Source of the DNA: Nodosilinea sp. P-1105
Lineage (GTDB): Bacteria > Cyanobacteriota > Cyanobacteriia > Phormidesmidales > Phormidesmidaceae
DNA: 36,528 nucleotides
Direction: 5' to 3'
NCBI RefSeq assembly: GCF_012911975.1
Contig: NZ_SMDQ01000058.1
Location: forward strand, 1-36,528
Position numbers and translations under genes: made by a program
Shown here: positions 1-8,817 of the stretch, in pieces
Numbering within the stretch: the stretch's first letter is position 1
Layout of the letters: each line of letters starts with the position of its first letter
The notes under the pieces: model-generated
What the model saw: only the letters and a program-made list of their open reading frames with translations
Database searches by the model: none
What the model was told of the DNA's origin: nothing

Positions 1-99
1 CCGCAGAGCTTTTCTTTACAAGTATCTATTGATACACGACAATTAACCCCTTAACGTCCCGCCTTGTGGAGTGCTCCTGAGTGAGTGAGGAAGGGAGGA

Positions 100-140
100 A
101 GAGAGAAAGGGAGTTATCCGTATGCTGAAACTTTCTCTCT
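100..140. other. Hairpin downstream of the histidine kinase gene
   Basis: A 10-bp perfect inverted repeat, AGAGAGAAAG at 100-109 and CTTTCTCTCT at 131-140, lies about 100 bp beyond the kinase stop codon, in a purine/pyrimidine-biased stretch. It could help end the minus-strand kinase transcript, but no clean T-run follows it. The rest of 1-243 shows no gene. Confidence 0.3.
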
Positions 141-243
141 CACTCTCTTCTCTTCCAATAGTCCGGACACTTTTTCTGACAAACGCTGAAACCCTTGATG
201 TCTCGTTGGCTAGACTCCATGGAAGAGGGCTGAAACACGCATT

Positions 244-3200
244 CTACCGTTGCCGCTCAAAAACTGTCCGGAGTGTTGTTCCAGGTAGCGTAAAGTAAAA
301 CGTGCTGCCCTGGCCGGGGGTGCTTTCCACCCAGATTTCTCCGCCATGTTGCTGCACGATAGTTTTACAAATGGTCAGGCCCAGTCCGGTACCGCCTTTC
401 TTGCGGGTGTCGGAAGCATCGACCTGCTGGAACCGTTCGAAGATGGCTGCCAGCTTGTCGGGGGGAATGCCCCGGCCTGGGTCGGCGACGGAGAAGAGGA
501 TGGAGGGGGTGGATGGGTGGATGGGTTTCGGGTCCCAGGTTTCGGGGTTCTCCTGATCCCCAGCACCTGATACCTGGTACCCAGCACCTGACACCCTATC
601 GCTTTCCACTTCACCGCCTTGCTCTTTCGCTGTCAGGCTAACAACGCTGCCAGATGGAGAAAACTTAATGGCGTTGCTGAGCAGGTTGGTTAGGGTTTGG
701 ACAATGGCTCCAAAGTTGGCTTCGACGGTGATTTCAGGTGCGTGGGTTTCGATGGTAATGCCCTGTTCACTGGCCAGGGTTTGCACGGATTCTACTGCCT
801 GGTGCAGCATTTCGGGGACGGAGCAGGTTTCTTTTACCAGTTCGATGGTGCCGGATTCCAGGCGTTCCAGGTCGAGGATGTCGTTAATCAACTGAATCAG
901 CCGGTCGCTGTTTTTCAGGGCCAGTTGCAGGATGTGGTGAAATTTGTTGGGCTGTTGGTCGAACTTGCCGGTGAGAAGCAACCCCAAGGAGCCGCGAATG
1001 CCGGTCAGGGGGGTGCGCAGTTCGTGGCTGACCACGGAGATAAATTCGTCCTTAATGCGGTCGGCAGAATGGCGATCGCTGATGTCCTGAATTTGGGAGA
1101 CAAAATAGAGGGGAACGCTGTTGCGATCGCAAATCAAAGAAGCGTTGAGAATGGCCCAAATCACATGGCCCTGTTTGTGGATGTAGCGCTCTTCCATCTG
1201 GATGGAATGGCTCTGTTTAGAGAGCAGCTGATTGGTCTTTTCCCAGTCGGAGTTGTGGCCTTCGGGGTGGGTGATTTGTTGAAAGTTTGACTGCAGCAGT
1301 TCAGCTTCACAATAGCCGGTGATATCGCAAAGGGCCCGGTTCACTTCGATAAAATTGCCATCCAGGGACACCAGGGCCATACCGATGGCGGCGTCTTCAA
1401 AGGCCAGACGGAAGCGTTCTTCGCTCTGGCGCAGGGCTTCTTCCATGGCTTTGCGATCGCTAATGTCCCGAATAATGATTAATACTTCGTCCGCTTCAAA
1501 CGGAATGACCCGTGCTTCTTCGTATTGGAGAACGCCATTCACTGTAATCTGGTACTCGTAGGTCTGTTCTTGCCCCGTCGTGAGTGCCTTGTCGATATAC
1601 CAGAGCCGCTGCTCGACCAGATGCAGAGGTAAAACATCCCGTTGATTAACGCCCGGTTTGAGTAGTTCGGGCTTGTGCACCTTCACCTTGTCGGTAATGT
1701 AGACAGACAAATAGGTACCGTCTCGTCGCAATCGCAGTAGGAAGTCGGGAAGGGCCTGTATCAGAGCCCGGTTGATGGCCTCACTTTCCCGCAGAGCTGC
1801 TTCCGCCTGCTGGCGGTCGGTGCAGTCGTTGAAGACCCCCAGGGCAAAGGTTTGGCCTTCAATTTCAATCAGTTCTACGGACAGCATCCCGACTTTAAGC
1901 TCATCGGATTTTGTTTTGAGAACAAGTTCGTAGTCTTGAAGGCGGCGACGGGACTTAAGTACTTCCACAATTTCGGCAACCTGCTCAGGCTGGGGTAACA
2001 GCCCCAGTTCCAGAGGGGTTTGGCCGATTACCTCTGCCCGGGTGTAGCCGGTCAGGGCCAAAAACTCGTCGTTGATTTCGATGTAAGACCCGGTTTCAAA
2101 ACTGGTGATGCTGATCACGTCGGGGCTGACCTGAAACACCTTGGCGAATTTATCTTCTGACTCATACAGGGCAATTTTGGATCGCTCCAGGGAACGGTGG
2201 AGCTGCTTAGCGGTCTGGTTAAAGGAGGTGGTCAGGGTTTGCAGTTCGGCAATGGGAACCGTTTCGGGCAGGGGCTGCTGCCACTTTCCATCCGCCAGGG
2301 CCAGGCTGGCCTGGTTCAGGCGCGAAATGGGATCTGTAATGCGACGGGCCGTCCAGGCTCCGAGCAGCGATGTGATGATGAAGGTGAGCAGGGAAAGCAG
2401 GACGGTGCGGGTATTGTTGGCGTAAATTTCCGCCATGAAATCGATTTCTGGCACCGCTACCACCACCAGCCAGTCGAGGCCAAACTCATCCTGGTAGGGC
2501 ACCACCTGGACAAAATTTTTGTCGCCGCCGGTCTTGAGCTGAAAATCGTAGGGCATTTGAATGAGTTGGAGGCTATCCCATAGGGTCAGCAGGTCTCGGC
2601 CGATGTAACGGGTTAACGCATTGGCGCTATGGATAGCCTGAATTTGGTTGGCCACCTGACTATCTTCCTGAATCACGAAGGGCTTTTCGTCGGTGGAAGT
2701 AGCAATTAAATGGCCGGAGCGGTCAATAATGAAGGCTTCCCCCGAGGGGGAAAAGTCGAGTTCACGCAAAAAGAGGTTGATTTCTGCCAGCAAAATAGCC
2801 GAGGTAAATACCCCCTGCTGTTCCCCATCCCGGTAGACCGGAGCGGAAAAATTCATGGTGGCAATGGGCAGGCCACTAAACGGATAAAGCGGCGTCCAGG
2901 TAGGGCCTTCGGCTTCAACCGCTAACTGATACCAGGGCCGTTGGCGAGGATCGTAGCCGGGGGTTTCGTTCAGTAACCGCAGGCGATTGCCCTGGGAATC
3001 AATTTCGTAAAACCGACGTACCCCTGGGGTGGTTTCATCGGCCAGGATTAAGGCCCCGGGAGCGGCCAGCGCGCCGGTATTATCCCGGCCAACGCCGGTC
3101 GTGCCTCCCTGGGCACTGCCCCAACCGATGGAAATTAAATCCTCGAAGGACTGGAGCTGATTAAAACTCAGTTTTTCGATTTGGGAAATATCGTCAGGAT

Positions 3201-3474
3201 CCAGAAGGCCCTGTTCCATTTCCAGCTGGTTTAGACGCACCACATCCTGGGGGGCTCTCAGGTAGGCATCCAGGCGGTTGCTGATGCGGCTACTGGTCTG
3301 GTTCATCAGCTGATCCACCAGGTTGGCCACCGACTGCTGACCACTACGGTAAGACAAATAACCCACCAGACCCACCGCCCCCAGGGTTTGCAGCACGAAG
3401 GGAACGACCAGCACCCAGCGCAGGGGAATTTGAGTCAGGTATGGGCTCAGGAACTTGGGTAGGGCAGGGGCCAT
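244..3474 (-). CDS. Sensor histidine kinase (dCache-HAMP-PAS x3-HisKA-HATPase)
   Basis: Membrane-bound sensor kinase of 1076 residues. An N-terminal TM helix (about residues 20-42) is followed by a periplasmic dCache-like sensor, a second TM helix (about 355-377), a HAMP linker, and three PAS/PAC units ending in 'DISDR'-type motifs. The kinase core has the phospho-acceptor histidine in SHELRTPL (about H817), the N box NLLSNAIK, the G1 box DPGRGIP and the G2 box GTGLGLTI, so catalysis should be intact. About 33 residues (959-991) between the N and G1 boxes are encoded by STRR-type repeat DNA. The gene lies 145 bp downstream of the GGDEF regulator on the same strand, so the two probably form a cognate pair. 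The ligand cannot be told from sequence. There is no C-terminal receiver. Confidence 0.93.
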   Translation of the reverse strand: MAPALPKFLSPYLTQIPLRWVLVVPFVLQTLGAVGLVGYLSYRSGQQSVANLVDQLMNQTSSRISNRLDAYLRAPQDVVRLNQLEMEQGLLDPDDISQIEKLSFNQLQSFEDLISIGWGSAQGGTTGVGRDNTGALAAPGALILADETTPGVRRFYEIDSQGNRLRLLNETPGYDPRQRPWYQLAVEAEGPTWTPLYPFSGLPIATMNFSAPVYRDGEQQGVFTSAILLAEINLFLRELDFSPSGEAFIIDRSGHLIATSTDEKPFVIQEDSQVANQIQAIHSANALTRYIGRDLLTLWDSLQLIQMPYDFQLKTGGDKNFVQVVPYQDEFGLDWLVVVAVPEIDFMAEIYANNTRTVLLSLLTFIITSLLGAWTARRITDPISRLNQASLALADGKWQQPLPETVPIAELQTLTTSFNQTAKQLHRSLERSKIALYESEDKFAKVFQVSPDVISITSFETGSYIEINDEFLALTGYTRAEVIGQTPLELGLLPQPEQVAEIVEVLKSRRRLQDYELVLKTKSDELKVGMLSVELIEIEGQTFALGVFNDCTDRQQAEAALRESEAINRALIQALPDFLLRLRRDGTYLSVYITDKVKVHKPELLKPGVNQRDVLPLHLVEQRLWYIDKALTTGQEQTYEYQITVNGVLQYEEARVIPFEADEVLIIIRDISDRKAMEEALRQSEERFRLAFEDAAIGMALVSLDGNFIEVNRALCDITGYCEAELLQSNFQQITHPEGHNSDWEKTNQLLSKQSHSIQMEERYIHKQGHVIWAILNASLICDRNSVPLYFVSQIQDISDRHSADRIKDEFISVVSHELRTPLTGIRGSLGLLLTGKFDQQPNKFHHILQLALKNSDRLIQLINDILDLERLESGTIELVKETCSVPEMLHQAVESVQTLASEQGITIETHAPEITVEANFGAIVQTLTNLLSNAIKFSPSGSVVSLTAKEQGGEVESDRVSGAGYQVSGAGDQENPETWDPKPIHPSTPSILFSVADPGRGIPPDKLAAIFERFQQVDASDTRKKGGTGLGLTICKTIVQQHGGEIWVESTPGQGSTFYFTLPGTTLRTVFERQR
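502..600 (-). repeat. STRR-type repeat translated inside the kinase ATPase domain
   Basis: The plus strand reads GGGTGGATGGGTGGATGGG and then a degenerate series of CAGCACCTGA / TACCTGG units. This resembles the intergenic repeats at 13240-13284 and 7491-7567. Here it is in frame and adds a low-complexity peptide rich in G, S, D and P, including VSGAGYQVSGAG and IHPSTPS. Confidence 0.7.
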
Positions 3475-3571
3475 AGAAGCAGTGATGTTGGCGACTTCAA
3501 TTTCGGGTCATGGGGCTGGGTTCAGAATGCCCCTGGGCTGCAGCATTGACCCATATCGGCGGCGGTGAATA

Positions 3572-3597
3572 GGTGGGTGGATGGGTGGATGGGTGGT
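3572..3597. repeat. STRR (GGGTGGAT)n between regulator and kinase genes
   Basis: About three 8-bp units (GGATGGGT) lie in the 145-bp gap between the regulator stop and the kinase start. On the transcribed strand this is a C-rich leader. Confidence 0.75.
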
Positions 3598-3619
3598 ACG
3601 TTCATTGCGCATGTCTCCC

Positions 3620-5977
3620 TTAGTGGTAGGGTCTGAGGCAGTAGGTATTGCCGTCTTTGGCCTTGGCGGCATAAAGCTCCTGATCGGCAATATCCAGCAG
3701 GGTTGCAAAAGATTTTTGCGGACTCGGCAGGGTGCCGGAAATGCCCATGCTGAGGGTAACATAGCCATGGGCAGACCCCTCATGGGGCAGCTGCAGGTGG
3801 GTGATGGCCTGGTGAATGCGCTCGGCTACCTTAAGCGCCCCGGTCAGGTCTGTGCCAGGCATAGTGATGACAAACTCTTCCCCACCGTAGCGGGCAACCT
3901 GGTCGGCCTGGGGGCGAATACAGTCAGACAGCAGCCGGGCAATATGCCGCAGACACTGGTCTCCAGTTGAATGGCCGTAGTGGTCGTTATAAGGCTTAAA
4001 ACGGTCGATGTCACAGAAAATTACCGAAATGTACTCCTGAATGTGTTCTGCCCGTTGCCAGGCCTGCTGCAAAAAGGCCTCAAAGGTGTAGCGGTTGGCC
4101 ACCTGGGTGAGGGCATCAATGCTGGCCTGCTGTTGCCACTGCTGGGTCTGCTGCCGCTGTACCTGGTCAAGCTGGCGGCGCAGGCGCACCCGCTCTACCC
4201 GACTAAGGGTGCGGGTCACTAACTCTGGCCCCAGGATGGGCTTTTGGATCAGGTCGTCGGCGCCAGCGGCAAATACTTGCTGCATAATCTGCGGATCGGT
4301 ATGGGCGGTAATCACCAGAATGGGTAGGTCGCTGTAATGACAATCCTGCCGTACCACCTGGCACAGGTCAATGCCGCTGAAACCGGGCATTTCAATATCT
4401 AACAGCAGCAGATCGGGATTAATGCGGGTGAGGCTATCCCAGAATTGCTGGGGGTCAGATACGGGAGTGACCTGGAGCCCCCAGGGTTCCAGCAGGTGGA
4501 TCAGTCTTTCCAGGGCCATTTCGTCGTCATCTACCGCCATCACCCGGTTACAGAGCGGAGGGTCTGAAGCGAAACATTGAGTCAGGATTCGAGAGAGTTC
4601 GGGCAGCTCGACGGATTTAACTATGTAGCGATCACACCCCACCCGACTGGCCAGGACTCGATCCGCCAGATCATCCCGCTCTGCAAGCACCAGCACCTGG
4701 GCGTCGGGGTACTGCTGCCGCAGGGTCTGCCAGTGCTCCAATCCCTCGGGATCTCTGATCAGGTCGAGGTTGAGCAGAATGTACTGGGGCGGAGTGAAGG
4801 CGGTCTTCTCGGGCAGGGCGTTCCAGCTGGGGACGGGGTGCAGTTCCAGGGAGTGGGCGGATTGGGTGGCCTGGAGTTCCTGGAGGATGGTGGGATCGGG
4901 GTCGAGGAGGAGGATGGAGGGTGGGGTGGGTGAGGTGGGTGGGGCGGGGGTGAGGGTTTGGTGGAGGGTGGTGAGGTAGTGGTAGAGTTGGGTGAGGGTT
5001 TGGGAGGTGAGGGGCGCGTTCTGGGCCAGGAGGTGTTCCATCTCGCGGGCCAGGGTGGCTTCCTGCTTGTAGCCGAAGGTGCCCAGGGCTCCCAACAGAC
5101 GGTGGGCCTGGGTTTTGGCCTGGTGGCAGGGATCGGGATGATCAGGGTTAGCGTGAACTGCCTGGATGGCCTGATCTAGGTCCGTCAGCCGCTGCTGCAG
5201 GGAGGATTGAAAGCGGGCGGCGAGTTGTGCCTTACCCCGGAGCCACTGTTCCCGTTTTTGCGGATCCTGGGTAAGGGCGGGTTCAGGCTCGGGCTCGGGA
5301 TCGGGCTTTAGCCGATAGCCCATGCCATGAATGGTTTCCAACCAGTCTTCGGTCATGCCCCCGACCTTGAGCCGCTGCCGCAGGTCTTTGACCAGGTTGG
5401 TTACCGCTTTATCTGAGGGCGGGGTGTCAATGGTCCACAGGCGGTCGATGATGGCATCGCGACTAAAGAACCGCTGGGGATTACGCAGAAACAGCTCTAG
5501 CAGGGCATATTCCTTGGGTGACAGGGAAAGTGTTTGGTCGCCATAGGAAACTTTCGCGGATCGGGGGTCGAGGCACAGTTTTCCCCAGGTCAAGACTGGC
5601 GAGGGCGTCCCCCCCCCTCTTCCCCGCCGAGTCAGAGCTCGGATGCGGGCGAGTAGCTGGTCTTCATCCCAGGGTTTGGCAAGGTAGTCATCGGCCCCGG
5701 CATCCAGACCGCGCACGATTTCTGCGCTGGTGTCATGGGCCGTGAGCATCAGGATAGGGACGGTGCAGCCCTGAGATCGCAACCTCTGACACACCTCCAT
5801 GCCATCCATCCGGGGCAGTTCTACATCTAGCAAAATCAGGTCATGGCTCTCCAGTTCCACCATATCGAGCCCGGTCTGACCATTTTCGGCATAATCGACC
5901 ACGTGACGATGGGCTTTCATCGTCATAGTGATGGCTTCTCCTACCAATGGATCGTCGTCGATTAATAGGATTTTCAT
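3620..5977 (-). CDS. Multi-domain response regulator with wHTH, HPt and diguanylate cyclase
   Basis: A 785-residue regulator. Domains in order: REC1 (about 1-120, phospho-acceptor D51 in LILLDVELP); an OmpR-type winged helix (about 128-228, ending ETIHGMGYRL); an HPt-like helical bundle with AHRLLGALG; a degenerate REC2 (about 352-475, NLDL where the acceptor Asp is expected); REC3 (about 478-605, LLLLDIEMP); and a GGDEF domain (about 620-785) with an intact GGEEF active site. The inhibitory I-site is altered: P-Q-A-D stands where RxxD is expected, with an Arg one residue further upstream. The protein could join DNA binding, phosphorelay and c-di-GMP synthesis. The linker before REC2 (PAPPTSPTPPS) is coded by GGTGGG-type repeats. 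The start codon overlaps the stop of the upstream ABC gene by 4 bp (ATGA). The likely partner is the kinase encoded downstream. Confidence 0.92.
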   Translation of the reverse strand: MKILLIDDDPLVGEAITMTMKAHRHVVDYAENGQTGLDMVELESHDLILLDVELPRMDGMEVCQRLRSQGCTVPILMLTAHDTSAEIVRGLDAGADDYLAKPWDEDQLLARIRALTRRGRGGGTPSPVLTWGKLCLDPRSAKVSYGDQTLSLSPKEYALLELFLRNPQRFFSRDAIIDRLWTIDTPPSDKAVTNLVKDLRQRLKVGGMTEDWLETIHGMGYRLKPDPEPEPEPALTQDPQKREQWLRGKAQLAARFQSSLQQRLTDLDQAIQAVHANPDHPDPCHQAKTQAHRLLGALGTFGYKQEATLAREMEHLLAQNAPLTSQTLTQLYHYLTTLHQTLTPAPPTSPTPPSILLLDPDPTILQELQATQSAHSLELHPVPSWNALPEKTAFTPPQYILLNLDLIRDPEGLEHWQTLRQQYPDAQVLVLAERDDLADRVLASRVGCDRYIVKSVELPELSRILTQCFASDPPLCNRVMAVDDDEMALERLIHLLEPWGLQVTPVSDPQQFWDSLTRINPDLLLLDIEMPGFSGIDLCQVVRQDCHYSDLPILVITAHTDPQIMQQVFAAGADDLIQKPILGPELVTRTLSRVERVRLRRQLDQVQRQQTQQWQQQASIDALTQVANRYTFEAFLQQAWQRAEHIQEYISVIFCDIDRFKPYNDHYGHSTGDQCLRHIARLLSDCIRPQADQVARYGGEEFVITMPGTDLTGALKVAERIHQAITHLQLPHEGSAHGYVTLSMGISGTLPSPQKSFATLLDIADQELYAAKAKDGNTYCLRPYH

Positions 5978-7487
5978 GGCAGAACATTCCCTGTCACTAC
6001 TGCTAACTTACCCTTGAACTGGCTCATATACAGCTCGTGGTACAGCCCTTGCTGCTGCATCAGGCTATCGTGGGTACCGCGCTCGACGATTTCGCCGGAT
6101 TTTAGCACCAGATTCTGGTCGGAGTCGCGGATGGTGCTGAGGCGGTGGGCGATGACAAAGCTGGTGCGGCCTGCCATCAGGCGGGTGAGGGCCTCCTGAA
6201 TGTGCTGCTCGGTGCGGGTGTCGACGTTGCTGGTGGCTTCATCGAGAATCACCAGGCGGGGGTTTTGCACCATCATCCGGGCGATGGTGAGGAGCTGGCC
6301 CTGGCCCTGGCTGAGGTTGCTGCCCCGTTTCGCCAGCAGGGTATCGTAGCCGTTGGGCAGGCGCTCAATGAACTCGTGGGTGTTGGCCTGTTTTGCCGCT
6401 TCGATGCAGACTTTTTCGGTGGCATCCAGGCGGGCGTAGCGCAGGTTGTTCATCACCGTGTCGGAGAACAGGAACGGCTCTTGCAGCACAATGCCGATTT
6501 GCTGGCGCAGGCTGTCTTTTCGTACATCGTAAAGGCTGTAGCCATCAATCAAAATATCGCCACTGTCGATATCGTAGTAGCGGGTAATCAGGTTGATCAG
6601 GGTGCTTTTGCCCGCTCCGGTGGGGCCGCAGAGGCCAATTTTTTGACCCGGTAGGGCCTCAAAGCTGTTGTGTTTGAGGACGGGACGGTTAGGCACGTAG
6701 GCGAAGTTCACATCCTTAAACATCAAATGGCCCTGAATGGGCGGCAGGGCAAAGGCGGTAGAGCTATCTTGAATGGCGGGTTGCTCGTCCATCACCTTAA
6801 ACACTCGTTCGGCGGAGGATAGGGCCGCCAGGAGTTGATCCAGGGAGTTGGAAATACTGGTAATGGGCAGGGCCAGCTGACGGGTGTACTGCAAAAAGAT
6901 GGCCACGGTTCCCATTTGCCCTGCTGAATCTCAAACAGGTGGCTCATTTGGTTGATGAACACCCCCAGGGCAATCAGCATCAGCACCAGGGTAATCCACA
7001 AAATCCACACCAGGCTGGGGGTGCTGCGGTAGACCAGGACGATCGCCCCCAGCACCATCACCGGAGTCTGCACCAGGGAGGTCACCACCTGCAATACCGC
7101 CTCTTTAACGGCATTCACGTCGCTGATCATCATCCCCAGCAGGTTGCTGGTGGGAAAGCGATCGAAATTGCCGAAGGAAAAGGTCTGAATCTTTTTATAT
7201 AGATAGAGCCGCACCACATGGGCCGTATGTTCTGAAAAGCCCACGGCATACCAGGCATTGGCCATGGTAAAGACGGCACTGACGACGGCGAACACCACCA
7301 TCCACAACACCGTGCGAAAGACAGCGGTGCGATCGCCCGCAATCAGCCCCTGATCCACCAGATACTGCGACAGCATCGGGATGAACAGGGTGAATAGCGC
7401 AGCCACCCCCAGCAAGATCTGGGAAATGAAGAAGTGATGCTCGTAGCCGCGATAGATGGCGAGGAATCTTCGGAGGTTGGGGAGCAT
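5974..7487 (-). pseudogene. ABC exporter half-transporter with internal frameshifting deletion
   Basis: Two adjoining frames together form an MsbA/MdlB-type exporter. The first, starting at MLPNLRRFLA (7487), encodes the N-terminal TM helices up to QMSHLFEIQQG. The second resumes near 6920 with AGQMGTVAIFLQYTRQL and carries a complete nucleotide-binding domain: Walker A GPTGAGKST, signature LSQGQ, Walker B LVILDEATS and the H-loop in IAHRLSTI. Family members normally have roughly 80 more residues between these points (second intracellular loop plus TM5). Sequence is therefore missing and the join is out of frame. The second frame has a stop (TGA) just before the junction. Either this is a pseudogene or the NBD half is translated alone from ATG 6915. 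The 3' end overlaps the regulator start by 4 bp. No clear ribosome binding site precedes 7487; an STRR directly abuts it. Confidence 0.8.
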
Positions 7488-7490
7488 TTT

Positions 7491-7567
7491 GGGTGGATGG
7501 GTGGATGGGTGATGGGGTGAGGTAGTGGGTGGGTGAGGTAGGGGGGTAGGTGAGGTAGGTGGATGGG
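7491..7567. repeat. STRR leader (GGGTGGAT / GGTGAGGTAG units)
   Basis: Tandem 8-bp GGATGGGT units grade into GGTGAGGTAG-like units immediately upstream of the ABC exporter start codon. A reading frame continues through it as a Pro/His/Thr-rich peptide, which is almost certainly not real coding sequence. Confidence 0.8.
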
Positions 7568-7632
7568 GCGAGGCTCCGCCAACGCGAAGCAATGCACCAT
7601 CTGAGAGATCTCCGAGAGTTGGGATTTTGCTG

Positions 7633-7855
7633 CAGCTATCCCCTCTTGGGAGAAGTAGGGGTGGGATGATCAAGGCATTTAGCTTTTTATCGGTGGTGAG
7701 TGGGATATCTGCGGTTGTAGACTTGACCCGCCCCGCCCTCCGGGCACCCTCCGAGGAGGGGATTGAACTCCGATGTTTGTTATCGAGCCCTATACCGAAC
7801 CGACGCTACAGCAGGCAACGCACCATTCCGGAGACTTGCTTAACCCACCTGCGGC
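7633..7855. other. Intergenic region with degenerate palindromes
   Basis: No gene is visible. The region holds CCCCTCTTGGGAG... and CCTCCGAGGAGGGG palindromes, similar to dispersed cyanobacterial repeats, between the ABC gene leader and the lipoprotein stop. Confidence 0.4.
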
Positions 7856-8521
7856 TCAACCAGGCGGTGTCGCGTCGTAGGCATTGCCGTTGTAGCCAGC
7901 CTCAAATCCGGCTTCAAAGCCTTGACGGTAGATCTCGTTGTAGCCGGGGTTCGGATTTTGTGGCCCTCCCCCGTAGGCCGCATCGGGGTTATAGCCGGAG
8001 CCGTATTGCTGGAAGTTTTCTCCATCTTTGTATCCCAGCTCGTAGCCATCCCTATAGGCTTGCTCGTCGCTGGGGGCTGCTGCCAGGGGAGTATCGGTAG
8101 ACAGGTTGCTCTCGCCGCTGACGTTGATGTATTGGCTGAAAGCCCAGCCGGTATCCTGGGGAAATTGATTCGAGGTGGCTTTGACCTGATACCAGAGGCT
8201 ATCTCCCCTGGTGGTTTCCCCGAGAATTTGCAGCTCAGTCCCTCTGGGAGCTTCGTAAAGGACGGCAGAGGTGGTGTCAGCAGATTGGCGCACATTTAAG
8301 CCATCGGCAGCGACGATGCCCAGGCGGCCTGACTGGGCTTGGCTGGAGCTATTTTTACCAGGTGCGGTGGGCACTGCTGCCGTGGAGGTCTGTTCGGGGG
8401 AATCGGTGGGAAAATCCTCGGAGATGGCTTCAGGAGAAGCCGTCTCCGCCGATTGATTGCCCCCACAGGCCGCGATCATCAGGCTGAGTAGCAGTAGAGA
8501 AAATAGGGTTTTCCTAGTCAT
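7856..8521 (-). CDS. SH3-domain lipoprotein with Gly/Tyr repeat tail
   Basis: A 221-residue predicted lipoprotein. The signal peptide ends in a lipobox (MIAAC, Cys about 19), followed by a Ser/Thr/Glu-rich linker. A bacterial SH3 (SH3b) domain spans about 67-135 (GLNVRQSADTTSAVLYEAPRGTEL ... WYQVK ... GWAFSQYI, discontinuous). The C-terminal tail carries two clusters of a Y-x2-G-Y/F-x2-G-Y/F-x-D/A-G pattern (YRDGYELGYKDG and YRQGFEAGFEAGYNG). SH3b domains often bind cell-wall peptides, so an envelope-associated role is likely; the tail function is unknown. AAGG about 8 nt before the ATG fits a ribosome site. Divergent from the small ORF and the Rieske gene. Confidence 0.85.
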   Translation of the reverse strand: MTRKTLFSLLLLSLMIAACGGNQSAETASPEAISEDFPTDSPEQTSTAAVPTAPGKNSSSQAQSGRLGIVAADGLNVRQSADTTSAVLYEAPRGTELQILGETTRGDSLWYQVKATSNQFPQDTGWAFSQYINVSGESNLSTDTPLAAAPSDEQAYRDGYELGYKDGENFQQYGSGYNPDAAYGGGPQNPNPGYNEIYRQGFEAGFEAGYNGNAYDATPPG

Positions 8522-8617
8522 AGAATGCCTTGAATTTTTCGGAGGCCTACTGCAATAGCTGTAGTTAGCCTCAAACCATACGGTTCAAAGTTTACTCAGT
8601 AAGGGTAAGGAAATGGC

Positions 8618-8779
8618 ATGAAGCGAACAGGAGGTAAAGCCTATGACTTGACTGCCAATGATATTTTAGGCAAGAACCTCCGAAGCATCTGCAGACCTGC
8701 AGAGGTTGAACGCTACTGTGAGTCAGAGGAATACACCTTTGCCAGGGACATTATTACGGCAGTTTGCAATAATTTGTAA
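8618..8779 (+). CDS. Possible small protein, 53 residues
   Basis: An open frame from ATG 8618 to TAA 8779 in the gap before the Rieske gene. It encodes a mixed, protein-like composition (starts MKRTGGKAYDLTANDILGKN and ends AVCNNL) with three cysteines and no TM segment. A weak purine stretch (AAGGA) lies upstream. It ends 38 bp before the Rieske start and could be its leader peptide. I do not recognise a family. Length alone does not exclude a chance frame. Confidence 0.4.
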   Translation: MKRTGGKAYDLTANDILGKNLRSICRPAEVERYCESEEYTFARDIITAVCNNL

Positions 8780-8817
8780 CACAATGTAAAAGTGTCGCCA
8801 ATTCTACAGGGATCACT

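Noticed and set aside
7343..7600. 85-residue minus-strand frame overlapping the ABC exporter 5' end
   Set aside because: An alternative frame of the same DNA that starts in the STRR; no protein-family signal.
7720..7860. Possible tRNA-like sequence near GGGGATTGAACTCCGATG
   Set aside because: No cloverleaf with an anticodon arm and acceptor stem could be drawn.
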